Assembly: GCA_947247005.1 (NCBI GenBank)
Contig: OX365947.1
Location: 5,809,030 to 5,873,029, forward strand
DNA: 64,000 nt
Reading direction: 5' to 3'
From: Spisula solida
Lineage: Eukaryota > Mollusca > Bivalvia > Venerida > Mactridae
Shown: positions 1-10,419 of the stretch, in pieces
Layout: the number at the start of each line of letters is the position of its first letter
Position numbering within the stretch: the first letter of the stretch is position 1
Translations under genes and position numbers: made by a program
Notes under the pieces: model-generated
What the model was told of the DNA's origin: nothing
The model's database searches: none
What the model saw: the letters and a program-made list of their open reading frames with translations, nothing else

Positions 1-35
1 AATATTTTAATCTAATTAATGATTTCGTTACTTAC

Positions 36-191
36 TGACGCATACTCTGCCTGGTCTGCCGGCATTGTCAGGCGACCAGTCTTGATACCCGTGTCTACAT
101 GAGCACATGTAGGATACCCGCGTATTGAGACACCAAGCAGTTATGTGGCAATCGGAATGGGCGCCATTTTGTTCCGTGCATTCATCAAAAT
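36..191 (-). CDS. Gene A exon: calcium-binding EGF-like module
   Basis: The acceptor is ...ttttcag before 191 and the donor GTAAGT lies just below 36. The exon is 156 bp, phase 1 at both ends. It encodes 52 residues starting with the calcium-binding signature FDEC, then Cys at SDC, AWC, the NT..SYMCSC core and RVC, giving the six cysteines of an EGF fold. The LNT..SY stretch before CxC is typical of the hydroxylation/calcium-binding subclass. This is the last exon seen of gene A; the transcript must continue beyond the left edge because there is no stop codon. An EGF module next to a VWA domain recalls matrilin-like matrix proteins, but that is inference. Confidence 0.85.
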
Positions 192-1435
192 CTGAAAATA
201 GAATATATACGTACGTCATAAAAAGACATAGGTGACGAGAGCAAGTTACGTAAAAAATGAAGGCATTGCTTTTAGAACGTTCTAAACCTTTGCCGAGACG
301 ACATAACGATAGAGGAGAGCATGCCCATTACAAGTTTTGTAAAACAACTGAAACATAGTTAATAATTTGCAAATATTTTTCTGCAAATGGAATAGTAACT
401 ATTTATCTAACTACAAAATTTGATACAGTCAATGGTTGGAACTAGCGAGCAGAAATTTTAGTCAGCGAGTGGTTTCCTGTATAATTGACACGTTGCTTGC
501 TCAAAGACAAAATAAAATGTTATATGCCAGTATTTCTGTTGCCAGGGGTCCACGTTCAGAGTGGAAACGGACTTTTATTCTTCCATATCCTTTTGTGGAT
601 GGACATTATCAGGAATTAGGTGTCGAGAGTTTAATCGACATGAATGAATTAGTACAAAGTGTACAAACTTATTTAAACTCCAGTAATTAAATGTTCCACA
701 CACTCGGAAGATTCAAAAGTATACTATACCTCTAAATTCGATTGCAGTAGCAAAGGGCCATGATATTTTAAGTTTACTGCTGCCAATTTCCCCATGTGAT
801 CTTAAATAAGACACAAGCATATAGAAATAAATAAAATAACTGAAGGTTCATAACGTATACAAAATAAATTTCAAAGAACTAGTACCCATTCACATCATTC
901 GTATACACAGAATCAAGTCATAAATATCTAGATATTAAATTCACAGGATGTTAAAAACTTTACTGACATAATCATAAATTCATAGTGAGTAACAAGTTCT
1001 TGTCATGACTCTTTGTACAGTAACATGATAGAGTTACGTACTTGTATGGTCCTTCTCATGGTCATTATAGCATAAAATTGATTAAAGTATTTATAGCGAA
1101 TGCTATTCTAAAACTATTTTTAGATAGGCGAGGAACCTAACTTTAATCATTCCTTCCAAAGTTGAATTGTTAAAAGCAGTCATACAGTAGATCTATCGTA
1201 AAGAGTGTTTTAGTGCGTTCGCAGCAAAAACAAAACATAGGTCACAATGCTTTTAAAGGAGTTCAATGTCCTTGAATATGCAAATTTAAAAACCCGCACA
1301 CAAGTGTTAACAGCGGGTATGTCAAAAACAAGTTTGGTAACCTACTATTGTATTTTTCAGTTTCTAACATTATGCTTCGTTCATATAGAAAGTTTGATAA
1401 AGTTGTTTTATAACTGGGAATTTTTGCCTCATCAC
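192..1435. other. Intron of gene A, no feature recognised
   Basis: The exon that should carry the C-terminal half of the VWA domain (phase 2 to phase 1) is expected here, but no convincing one was seen. An 84-codon plus-strand ORF at 436-690 shares its end with degenerate sequence near 22.26 and 45.8 kb and looks like repeat, not gene. Confidence 0.5.
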
Positions 1436-1692
1436 CTATACAAGAATGTGACGACAGCGAACGCATTTAAAGACTGATGAGCGGTTGTTAATACCCAACC
1501 GATATACCTTATAAGACTGTTGATCATCTCGTTTTTAACTTCTGTCTCATTGAGAATGTTGAAATATTCGGCTGCCAGAAAGACAAGCAGACCAACCCTC
1601 ATGCCATCCACTGATTCTGTTATATTTAATACTTCGGTATTTACATATCTGTCCCGTATGTGCGCTGATGTATCATTAAATAGAACACCCAT
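1436..1692 (-). CDS. Gene A exon: central part of a von Willebrand factor A (VWA) domain
   Basis: The acceptor ...ctttcag precedes 1692 (phase 0). Translation gives a stretch that fits the middle of a VWA domain: DGMRVGLLVFLAAEYFNIL resembles the family's TRVGLVxFSxxAxxxFxL strand, and IGWVLTTAHQSL resembles the GGTNTxxAL loop that carries the MIDAS threonine. The proposed donor is TATAG followed by GTGATG (phase 2); an earlier donor at 1508 (AAG followed by GTATAT, also phase 2) is possible but would drop the MIDAS threonine. The N-terminal part with the DxSxS MIDAS motif and the C-terminal part are not found in neighbouring introns. Either they lie in poorly recognisable exons or the domain is a relic. 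VWA domains bind protein ligands, often through a metal ion, in matrix and adhesion proteins. Confidence 0.55.
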
Positions 1693-1775
1693 CTGAAAGA
1701 ATAGAACAAGACTGAATGCAGTTTATATACAGTATGTACTTTATAGTGGGATTAGAATCTTCATGTCTACTGTAG

Positions 1776-3144
1776 TTAAGGACGTTCGATAGGGATAGTA
1801 TTTTTTTTAAATGATACCAAAAAATAGGCACAATTATAGTTTAATATATACTGAAGCAATTTGTGAAATAAAAAAGGTATGTCGCGGTACTATTTTAGGG
1901 GTCATGGGCCCATTTGCAACATAACTTTTCAAGAAAATGACCAAAATTTCTGATATTTCGCAATGTATTTATTTTTGCAATCAAAACGATATTTTTTCAT
2001 GTTAAAATTATTTCCATGGGTTCGTATGAACAAAAACATATTATTCAAACATTCTTATACACTTTTGATATTGATAGGTAATTCACAAATTTTTGACAAA
2101 AAAAGAATTGTCAAAATATCCGAAAAATGACTGCTAAAAAAGAAAACAAAATGCACAAAATCCGCCGTAGCTCAAAAACGACATCGATGACCAAAATATT
2201 TTTTATTGCTAATTTTGTAGATAAAAGTGTACTCAATCAAAATATTAAATAAAAAAGATAGGTCACGGGACTACTTTTTGCGTTATGACGTCATTATTGT
2301 CCCCCTATATCATAAACATCGTAGTGAAATTGCGTAAAAACGACGCAATATCTGCGCGTAAAAAAAATTCTAATACCAAAAGAGTACTCACATTTGCATA
2401 TTATGTACATGAAAGTATAGTAAATATAAACTTAGAAGAAATTGGCGTGTAACAAGAAATATTTTAGCTGCAGTTACGTCGTAATTGTGTCTCTTTGCAA
2501 TGAAAATTGCGGTATAATGGCGGTAAAATGGCGCAAAAAGGCCAAATCAGCACATTTTGCATATATGTTTTTCTCAAAATTTCTAGTCTTGTCATAATTT
2601 ATTCTTGGCTAAGGATGTTGATTAAAGTGTACTTTATCTAAAAATTAGAATAAAACATAGGTTTTCACGCTACACTTTGTGCTATTATGACTGCATTATC
2701 TCCCCTTTTTCCCAATTTGTCTGTGACGTCGCATTCGATATAGCAAGGGGGCACAGATGGGCCCTGAATCGCTCTTTTGAATAATCTTCACAATTTTAGT
2801 CAAGATATGATTAATTTATTACCTATATATCATTAAAAGGGGATCTGTGTAATCCCAGGCAATACAAACACTCATTATAAATTGGTACAGGTAATAATTT
2901 CTAATTTCACAAAAAATGAATGAAAATGTAACCGCTATTTCACGCTGAGTGTGATCATATTATTTGCTCAGTGAAATTATTTTTTTACCCCCAAATATCA
3001 ATATTTATACTAACCCTAGATAGTATCACGACAAATATTTTGCCCAATTTTCATGACGATCCAGTGCCAAACGCGGCCTCTATTCCCGTTTAAGGTATAT
3101 GCGCAGAAAAGATGCGCATAAACAACTGTATCAAACGTCCTTAA
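1776..3144. mobile_element. TTAA-bounded inverted-repeat element (about 1.37 kb)
   Basis: The left end reads ttaaggacgttcgata and the right end is its near-perfect inverse (tatcaaacgtccttaa). Both ends finish in TTAA, which could be target duplications of a piggyBac-like non-autonomous element. Inside are three diverged copies of a block starting near 1865, 2246 and 2645 (common core: aaataaaa.aggt, then a run ending in tccccc or similar). There is no long ORF. The right end interrupts a SINE-like sequence that continues from 3145, suggesting insertion into an older repeat. Confidence 0.6.
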
Positions 3145-3260
3145 GCAATGTAAAGTACCAACGCAATAGGCCGCTTGGCTTTCCCAACACCCCCCAAAAA
3201 AGTTGCGCAAATAACCAGTATCAATGTAACTACATCACACTTCACCAGTCATGTCAAATC
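3145..3260 (-). repeat. Truncated tRNA-derived SINE (same family as 15.7 kb)
   Basis: The reverse strand carries a box-A-like AGCCAAGCGG and the same upstream sequence (tgatgtagt..a.attgat.ctggtta) that precedes the tRNA-like head of the 15.7-kb copy. The copy is cut off at the TTAA end of the neighbouring inverted-repeat element. Confidence 0.45.
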
Positions 3261-3598
3261 TTCATTGTGTAACTTTCAATTTCATGGAAAAAAGGTTTTA
3301 AAACAATGTTCATAACAACTCCAGTGCACACCTATCAATTTGTACACCATAGCTAAAATACTAGTAACTGGCGATACATGCGACACAAATGTTGATGACC
3401 AGCCTTGCAGTATCAGCACACTTAAGCCAAAATCGCTTGTCTATTAGCCACTCCTTTTCTGTATTTAAAAATCCCTCACAATTTCGAAATTGTCCCAGAC
3501 TTTTGATTAGATCTTTGGTTTTAACGAAAGAAGAAGTGACAAAATATACACGTTTCTATAGTAACTGTAGCTAAAATTACATCATAATATGTTTTTAC

Positions 3599-3771
3599 CC
3601 CTGATATGGTGATTCTGTTGCGTATATACAGGAAATATCTCGTGTTTTCATTGCTATACTGCTTCAGGATTCTGATTGGCTGGTATTTATAGCACAATGG
3701 AGAATCCTCCTTCTTGTCTGTACATCCTAACTCATGTGTTATATTGATGTAGAAGAAATAAGTTTGCACTT
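3599..3771 (-). CDS. Possible gene A exon, unrecognised domain
   Basis: A strong acceptor (catttgttttcag) at 3771 and a weak donor (GGG followed by GTAAAA) would define a 173-bp exon, phase 1 to phase 0. That is exactly the phase change needed to join the EB exon at 4477 to the VWA exon at 1692. The peptide (VQTYFFYINITHEL..C..KEDSPLC..) matches no domain I recognise and lacks the VWA MIDAS motif expected at this position. The phase fit is the only positive argument. Confidence 0.22.
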
Positions 3772-4476
3772 CTGAAAACAAATGTTTTAAAATTATGAGT
3801 AATGGTAGGACATTGCATTAGGGGCCACTGCATGACGTTTAAGTGATCGTGTAATAAGTCTGTATGAATAATAGGTTCATAATTATGCATTGAGTTTGAC
3901 TGAGAAAGTCGTAGTACGTTGCCATTCGGTTTTACCCCTGCCTAATTGGACAATGACGCCGGATTCGAGGGAGCATATGAACTTAAAACTGCTGTCCGAG
4001 ACAAAAGTCAGCTATTTGAGTACCTGTTTTATTATTAGGACATCAGTTTTATGTCTCTATAAATACTATTCAACATCACCTGAATCAACGTATTGTCATT
4101 TATGAGTGCGACAACATAAGTTTTTGTATGAACATTAAGACCTACATGTATATTATCACTCTCGACATCTGATTTCTGAAGTTATATACATGTACAACAC
4201 CACATTGTATGAGAGAAGGCACTTTAATACTACTGTGCACATGGGCGCAAAGTTAATCGTTCAGTCACATTGCAAGTAAAACAAAGCGCAAACGATGTTT
4301 TTCCCCGGTATCCAAACCTACTCTGAACATTTGCCGCGATCCTAAATGTTTTTATGGCGTTTGAAAAATCGTTATTTTTGTTAACATTTTTAGGAGGTTG
4401 TCCCGACTTATCTACCTTATTGGTGGGGGGCATGGAATATTTTTATAAGGCTTCATTAACCAATATTCGTACATGC

Positions 4477-4677
4477 CTTGACAAAGATCCGTATCCTCAA
4501 AATATTTATTAGCATATCCAGGAACGCATTGACACCTGGTATGTTGCCGTCCAGGTACCTGACCACATCGGTTGTACTTTTGACCGGCGTCACTCTTAAA
4601 ACATGGTCGTCCAGTTCGCATGTCACATTGCAAGCCAGTCATTACAGGTGGAATGGTCGGCACTTCTGTATGTGGAA
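4477..4677 (-). CDS. Gene A exon: EB/EGF-like six-cysteine module, probable GC donor
   Basis: The acceptor is cttatttccag. The exon is 201 bp and phase 1-1 if the donor is AAG followed by GCATGT, a GC-AG intron. The only nearby GT (GTACGA) would give phase 2. The module has six cysteines (LQC, RPC, NRC, TRCQC then PGYAN, DLC) after an N-terminal linker rich in Pro, Val and Thr (VPTIPPVMT). The linker suggests the end of the tandem EB region and a spacer before the next domain type. Most of the exon's antisense is also open, which is coincidental. Confidence 0.75.
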
Positions 4678-5050
4678 CTGGAAATAAGTACAGCGGTAAT
4701 TGTGTTAAGATATATTTTGTGTATTATATCTATAGTTATAGCTAGCGAACTTGTGTAATATGAAGGACATATTTAAAGGTCCAGCGGCCGTTACTCTTAT
4801 AAAAATGAGGTTATGCTTATTACATTCACTACTGATAGAAAAAGTTGCATTACTCACTATGTTACTCTTTGTGATAACCATGTTAGGTATATTCTAAATG
4901 CTATGAAACCAGTATATGAGTATGTTTATGAAGGATAACATATAATTTATATTATATGATTGATGTAACCTATGAGTTTGAAATAAATTTAATATTATCT
5001 ACAACATTTGACATTATTTTTTATAAGGCATACATTGTATATCTACTTAC

Positions 5051-5188
5051 GTTCAATACAATCGCTTCTATCTTTGTCCGGTCCATATTTATAATGACAC
5101 TGGCATGTGTTGTTTCCATAGCACAATGAGTTAGATATAGATTTACAATGTTCATCTTCTCGACAGAAATCATCCACTACTTCCGGTA
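5051..5188 (-). CDS. Gene A exon: EB/EGF-like module
   Basis: Acceptor tctatttatag, donor GTAAGT, 138 bp, phase 1-1, 46 codons. Cysteine pattern FC..DEHC......LC....TCQC..........DC, the standard six of this gene's repeats, with the usual short linker (EVVDD) ahead of the first cysteine. Part of the exon is duplicated in the intron just upstream. Confidence 0.85.
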
Positions 5189-5204
5189 CTATAAATAGAA
5201 ACTT

Positions 5205-5270
5205 TTTATTACACAATGAGTTAGATATATATTTACAATGTTCATCAACTTTCGTTTCACAACTTACTAG
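5205..5270 (-). pseudogene. Partial duplicate of the 5051-5188 exon
   Basis: Plus-strand 5212-5246 repeats 5122-5156 at an offset of exactly 90 bp with a single mismatch. It encodes DEHCKYISNSLC beside the real exon's DEHCKSISNSLC. The copy lacks the CxC half and lies upstream of the real acceptor, so it reads as an exon fragment left in the intron. Confidence 0.7.
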
Positions 5271-5753
5271 CATATTAAATACACCATACCTCTACATTAC
5301 ATAGCAACAACAAACGGTCATGATATCTTAAGTTGACTACTGCCATTGTCGCAATGTGATAAGACATAGTTAAAATATAAAATGAAACAACTGGGCTTTC
5401 ATGATTTTATTCCCAATGGTATCAATTATCTAGAGGATTTGAGACATCATATTCCCTTTTTAACAGTATAAGTCATAAGTTGTTTGTCCACAGTGTGTCA
5501 TTCATTGCGGATGAGTATATAGGCTTTAAATAACTACGTTTGGGAATTTGGATGGTCGCTTGCGTAACCAATCATAATTGACGTATTCCTTTACATGCTG
5601 TTTAAGACAGGGTAGGCTTTGAACAATATGTATTCAACAATTGCTTATACCAAAGGAACCTGGTGTTTTTTTATACATTAGATAAAATAGATATTGAATA
5701 GTGTTTTGGGCCACATATATAAACATATGAGGTTCCTGTGCGTATACACTCAC

Positions 5754-5891
5754 CATGGATACAACCGTTGTAGGTAGCATTGGGAAGATAGGATGTCCTA
5801 CAGGAACAAGCTTTGTCTGAACATTGTACAAAGTTCCCAAACACACTGCACCAAGACATATCTTCACAGTAATCTCCTATCTGTGTCGGTG
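5754..5891 (-). CDS. Gene A exon: EB/EGF-like module
   Basis: The acceptor follows a T-rich tract (tttgttttgttttaag), the donor is GTGAGT, and the exon is 138 bp, phase 1-1. The reading frame gives PTQIGDYCEDMSWC followed by FVQC, ACSC and NGC, a complete six-cysteine module. IGDYC matches the IGDxC opening shared by many repeats in this gene. The run around ACSC lacks the usual GY pair (TSYLPN instead). Confidence 0.85.
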
Positions 5892-6390
5892 CTTAAAACA
5901 AAACAAAACTATATACCATTTAAACATTTACAATATGGGAGGGAATATTCGACAGGACATGCTTGCTGTTTAGTGACAATTTTATACTATTTTTCTCTTT
6001 TACGCTACTAGACATTCAAAATTGCTTGATTGTACAGTCTATCCAATGTCTATTAGTCCATCACATGCTTTCAATGGTTGACCATCTTACAAAGTTTCAA
6101 GCCGTTTTCATAGAAATGTAAACTGTACTTATTGAACTCTTACTCTACGTTCATCTTCGTATCAGGTCAGGTTGTCAAAAAACATAAGATTCTATACAGA
6201 CATTCAGTAACAACTTTATTTTGTGGGTATTAGATTTTGTTGAATTCAATTCAACGCAATTTTGTAAGTTTCCGGATGTCCATTGATCATCGACAGTTGG
6301 TTTCATAGTCAAGGCTATTCGCACAAAGTAATCTACAAAGAATAATTATGCTTATACAGTAGAAAATGTTAATAACTAATACTACCATAC

Positions 6391-6558
6391 CAAAGCAGTC
6401 TCCTGACGTCACCCGATCAAATCTTGCAAAATATCCCTGGAAACACACACACGTTAATATTCTGGACGAGAATCCATGAAGATTTCCACAATAACTGAGA
6501 TTATGTAATCGTTCACATTGTGCGTCGAATGTACATCCTTCATGTAGCTTCATAGGTG
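6391..6558 (-). CDS. Gene A exon: long EB/EGF-like module
   Basis: The acceptor is tctctacttgaag and the donor GTATGG is weaker than in neighbouring exons. The exon is 168 bp, phase 1-1, 56 codons. Cysteines fall at EGC, AQC, SYC, TCVC and GDC, with longer loops than the 44-residue repeats (an extra GNLHGFSSR segment). It begins with Ala/Pro residues like the 5754-5891 module. Confidence 0.8.
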
Positions 6559-6769
6559 CTTCAAGTAGAGAAACAATAAAACTTTTATCTTAAATATTGA
6601 CTGATTGTCAACTTACAATATGTATGAAGATTGTTGTATTCACTGCATGGGAAGCTCTCAAGATCAATGGATACACTAATGCTTTCAGCACTTCTATATT
6701 TATTTATTTGTGACTCTTATTAAAGCCATAAGTATTATAAATTTGCAATAATGTAAATATATAGGTCAA

Positions 6770-7400
6770 AGGGAAACACTTCTTCCCTACAGGCATTTCC
6801 AACCGTAAAAGGGAAAAGTTGAATGAGAAACAACTCTTATCTTTGTCATTAACTTCTAATGGCCAAAGCCCACAAGCATCTAATTGTCAAAGGGCAATGC
6901 TTTTATCTGCGTCATTAATTTCTAAAGGTTAATATGAAACAACTATATCTGCACCATTCATTACTAATGGCCAAAGGGAAACAACTCTATCCGTTTCATT
7001 CATTTCTGAAGGTCAAGGGAGAACATCCCTATCTGTGTCATCAATTTCTAACAACTCTATCAACAACAAATATTTCTTGTGGTCAAAGGGGTAATACTTT
7101 TATCATTAATTTCTAAAGGTCAAGGGAAATAAACAGTTATATCTGTGTCATTGTATTCTGAATATCAAGCGGTAACAACTCTATCTTATATCATTAACTT
7201 GCAATGACCAAAAAGAAACGACTCCGTTACTGTCATTTCTAAAGGTAAAGGCGAAGCAATTTCATCACCAAGAGTTTTTGCTAAGACTTTAAATAACTAT
7301 TTTTTTTTCATCAAATTCTAAAGGTTATCGAAACTCAAGTCTATCATCAACCAGTAGTTCTAACGTCTTAAGAGAAATAACTCTATCTTTGTGGTTTATT
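6770..7400. repeat. Degenerate tandem repeat in intron
   Basis: A loosely repeated motif of about 40-65 bp (core: tcattaatttctaaaggtca followed by gggaaacaactctatct) recurs roughly ten times. It is too diverged for a precise period and no coding potential is seen. Confidence 0.6.
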
Positions 7401-7492
7401 GCGTCAGGTCTTTTATCAGCGATGTAGTTATTTCACATTAGACCTCAATGTGTTTCTTAATACAAACAAGGAAATAGGCAATGAATGCTTAC

Positions 7493-7624
7493 AAGAAACA
7501 CATTTAGTCAATGCTGGTATTGGATCGTCTCCTTCATCACAATCACATGTACCGTTTGTACATACACTCTTATATACGGCTGCTGAACAGTCAATCGTAG
7601 TCGAACACGGATCGCCAATAACTC
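7493..7624 (-). CDS. Gene A exon: EB/EGF-like module (132 bp)
   Basis: Acceptor ttttattccag, donor GTAAGC, exactly 132 bp (44 codons), phase 1-1. It reads VIGDPC, then IDC, SVC, TCDC and TKC, giving six cysteines. The loop after CxC is DEGDDPIPAL, more acidic than its neighbours. Confidence 0.88.
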
Positions 7625-8428
7625 CTGGAATAAAATTATTCAAATATGAGTAAAAAGGTTTAAAATTTAAAACAGCAGTCGCAGTCCACATACCACATAT
7701 GACTAACACAATGACAACAGTCAACCATTAAATGGCTGGCCTATACCTCTCCAACATGGCGATAGAAAGCCACTCTTCATTTTACGTAACTAACAGTCTC
7801 AACTTTTAGTATTCCCAACAAGCAGTATACGAGAGATAAGTTAATCTATATGTAGTGAGCAGCTGAGTTCTTATAATGATAAGTAAACACTGCAATCATC
7901 GAGAGCATCAAAGTCTTCACACAGCGGAATTGATTATGTAGATAGAGTACATGGTAAATTTTACTGAAAGATAACAAATTAATGTAAACCACATAAAACA
8001 TATTCTTCAAAGTTGGAATGCCATGTTGCATTTGTCGGTCAACAGCATTGGAGAAAACGGCAGTCGGTTTGACAGGTTATAAATGCGGTGTGTTACATTG
8101 TGGAAGGACCAATTTTGGGATGATCATCAAGTCACATGTAGAACAATGTTTTAAATTATTAGCCAAATAAATAACTGTCGTATTTAGTGTTATCGCTCGT
8201 TGACTGATATCCATGGACTTTCTATAATTTTTTACATAGAGCTTGCAAGAAATGGTATTCGTAAAACTAATACCTAATGCAAATATGATGAAGAATCTGT
8301 ACAATGTATGTGTGAACTTACACCAGTAGTTAGGGATATACTAATGATAATGACTTATTCACAAAGGAATCACAGTAGGCACTAGCCCAATTTTCCCTTT
8401 AGTCATTTGTGGAATCATGGTAACTTAC

Positions 8429-9229
8429 GTTTTGTGCATGTAGTAAAGTTGTTTTCCGCCATGTAACCATTCTGACACTGGCATTCTCCTTTCCGACAAC
8501 TACTCTTGTCTACCGCGTCTTTACAATCAAATACCGTTACGCAATTTTTATCTCCAATTTTGAATTTAGTGCAAGTTTGGTTTCCATTGGTCGCATAGAA
8601 TCCTGAATTACACATACACTGTTTCTGTATACAACTACTGTGACTAACTGCCAATGAACAGTCATTCGTCCATTGACAAGTTCGATCAAATATCTTCCTA
8701 CGTACGCATACTGTATTTTTATCATTTTCAAGAAAACCTCCTACGCATGCGCACTTCCCTTTCTTGCACTTGCTGTACTCTACTGCGTTTTCACAGTCGG
8801 CATCTTCAATGCAGTCATCATTAATTTTGTTTGCGGCACAACTTACCGAGTCGTTGGCAACATTGAATCCTTGACGGCACGAACATGTTTTATTCATATC
8901 ACAAATACTTTCGCTTACAGCGTCTAAGCAATCCGTGTCAACGATACAGGTATCATTTAACTCTCGTAGTGAACAAATCGTCATATTGTCGTTCCATTTA
9001 TATCCAGAATCACAAGCACAAAAACCATAAGAACAGTTGCTGTAGAAAACCGCATCGGAACAATCTGCGTCAAATGCGCATGCGTCACCAAGAATTCTTT
9101 TCTTGCAATCTGTGTAGTTATTTATAGATTTATAACCGGAAGTACATCGACAACTCCCGTTGGAACACAGGCTATCGCCAATAGCGTCCGCACAATCAGG
9201 ATCAATGTTGCAAAGTGAGGTAATATTGC
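8429..9229 (-). CDS. Gene A exon: six tandem EB/EGF-like modules
   Basis: One uninterrupted 801-bp exon (267 codons, acceptor atattttccag, donor GTAAGT, phase 1-1). It encodes six modules of 43-45 residues, starting around LCNIDPDC, ILGDACAFDADC, ELNDTCIVDTDC, KINDDCIEDADC, KIFDRTCQWTNDC and FKIGDKNC. Each has the pattern C-x4-5-DC-x8-C-x4-C-x-C-xxGY/F-x8-10-C followed by basic residues (KR, RR). The pattern fits EB modules of invertebrate surface and matrix proteins. N-glycosylation sequons (NNT, NMT, NKT, NQT) recur in the loops. With the 13-kb exon it makes up most of the repeat region. Confidence 0.92.
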
Positions 9230-9800
9230 CTGGAAAATATCAAATACTATATGTAAATAAAGGACAAAGTGATAAGCCCCCGCACAAAGATACAAAAGAA
9301 ACACTAACATGAAAAATACTAGAATACAATGTACACAAACCCAGAATATAATTACACAAGGCCAAGGAATTCCATATACATGTATTATAATAACGTCAAA
9401 ACAGCTTTCCACCATAGCGGGAACGACACAATTGTGGAAAATAACATAGATATGCTAAAGATCAAGGACTCTAAAACATTGGTATCTTTATTCCTACAAA
9501 ATCCAGTTATTCGAATTTGATTTTATTTAAACAGTAGTTTGGAAATATGTAAATATTTAATCATACATGTAAATACATGTATTTAAATAATTATACTGCT
9601 CTATTTACTTGAACCTAATCATAATGTAATAGATAATGATATCAGGGGAAAGTCGTAACTAAATTTTGGATCTTGTGGCTCGACTATCATATCTAAGTAT
9701 AACTTGTATGATAAATATTGTATATATTATTTGGGTAATAAAATAAATAAAATACAAAAATGTATGTTGAAACTAAAACTTATAAAATGATTGAAACTAA

Positions 9801-10419
9801 TATATGAGCCAGTCTCCAGGAAAACCTGCTATTTTGACAAAACATTTGATTTTGAGATTTTTATTATCTCAAAGAGTAATCGTAATGAAGCATAATGCAA
9901 AAGAAATTTTGTTAATATCATGATTTTTAAAGAAGGTACAGCTGTTTAGTTGAGGCCCTATTCAGATCCTTTTTGCGTGACGTCGCAAACGTCATTCAAA
10001 CGTTATTCGACGTAACTGAAATAAGTATTTCATTATTACACCATTTGATCAATTATAGACATAAACTGTTTAAAATAGTACTAAATTCTCTAATTATATT
10101 TCACTTTTCAAAATATATATATCAAAATCGAAATTGTTTGCATTCAGAGAAAGGCTACTTCTGTTTTAAACAACTAAATCCTCGTTTTTCTCAATCGGAG
10201 TACTTTTCTGAAATTGGTCACCATAGCAACGAAGTATGTGTTTTCGACATAATTCATAGGAAAATTTAAAGCTAAGGTATAGTACTATATGGGTCAATTG
10301 CTTAAAATAGAATCAATAGTTATGTATTTTCCTTATTTTAGAGCTTTATTAAAATCTTGTTACATATAGTAATTACATAATGTCATAATAGCAGGTTTTC
10401 CTGGAGACTGGCTCATATA
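9801..10419. mobile_element. Inverted-repeat element with 38-bp ends (about 620 bp)
   Basis: 9801-9838 (tatatgagccagtctccagg...) is inverted almost perfectly at 10382-10419, with one mismatch. Terminal TA dinucleotides could be target duplications. Inside, a 98-codon plus-strand ORF (9973-10269) has no recognisable domain and is AT-rich. It lies in the intron between the 13-kb and 9-kb exons of gene A and is probably a non-autonomous DNA transposon. Confidence 0.7.

Noticed and set aside
436..690. 84-codon plus-strand gene
   Set aside because: Its 3' half matches degenerate sequence near 22.26 and 45.8 kb, there is no domain, and it lies in a gene A intron.
3905..4011. MIDAS-containing VWA exon (LTFVSDSS-like peptide on the minus strand)
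   Set aside because: DxSxS is not complete (DSSFK), the downstream peptide does not follow the VWA pattern, and the acceptor is poor.
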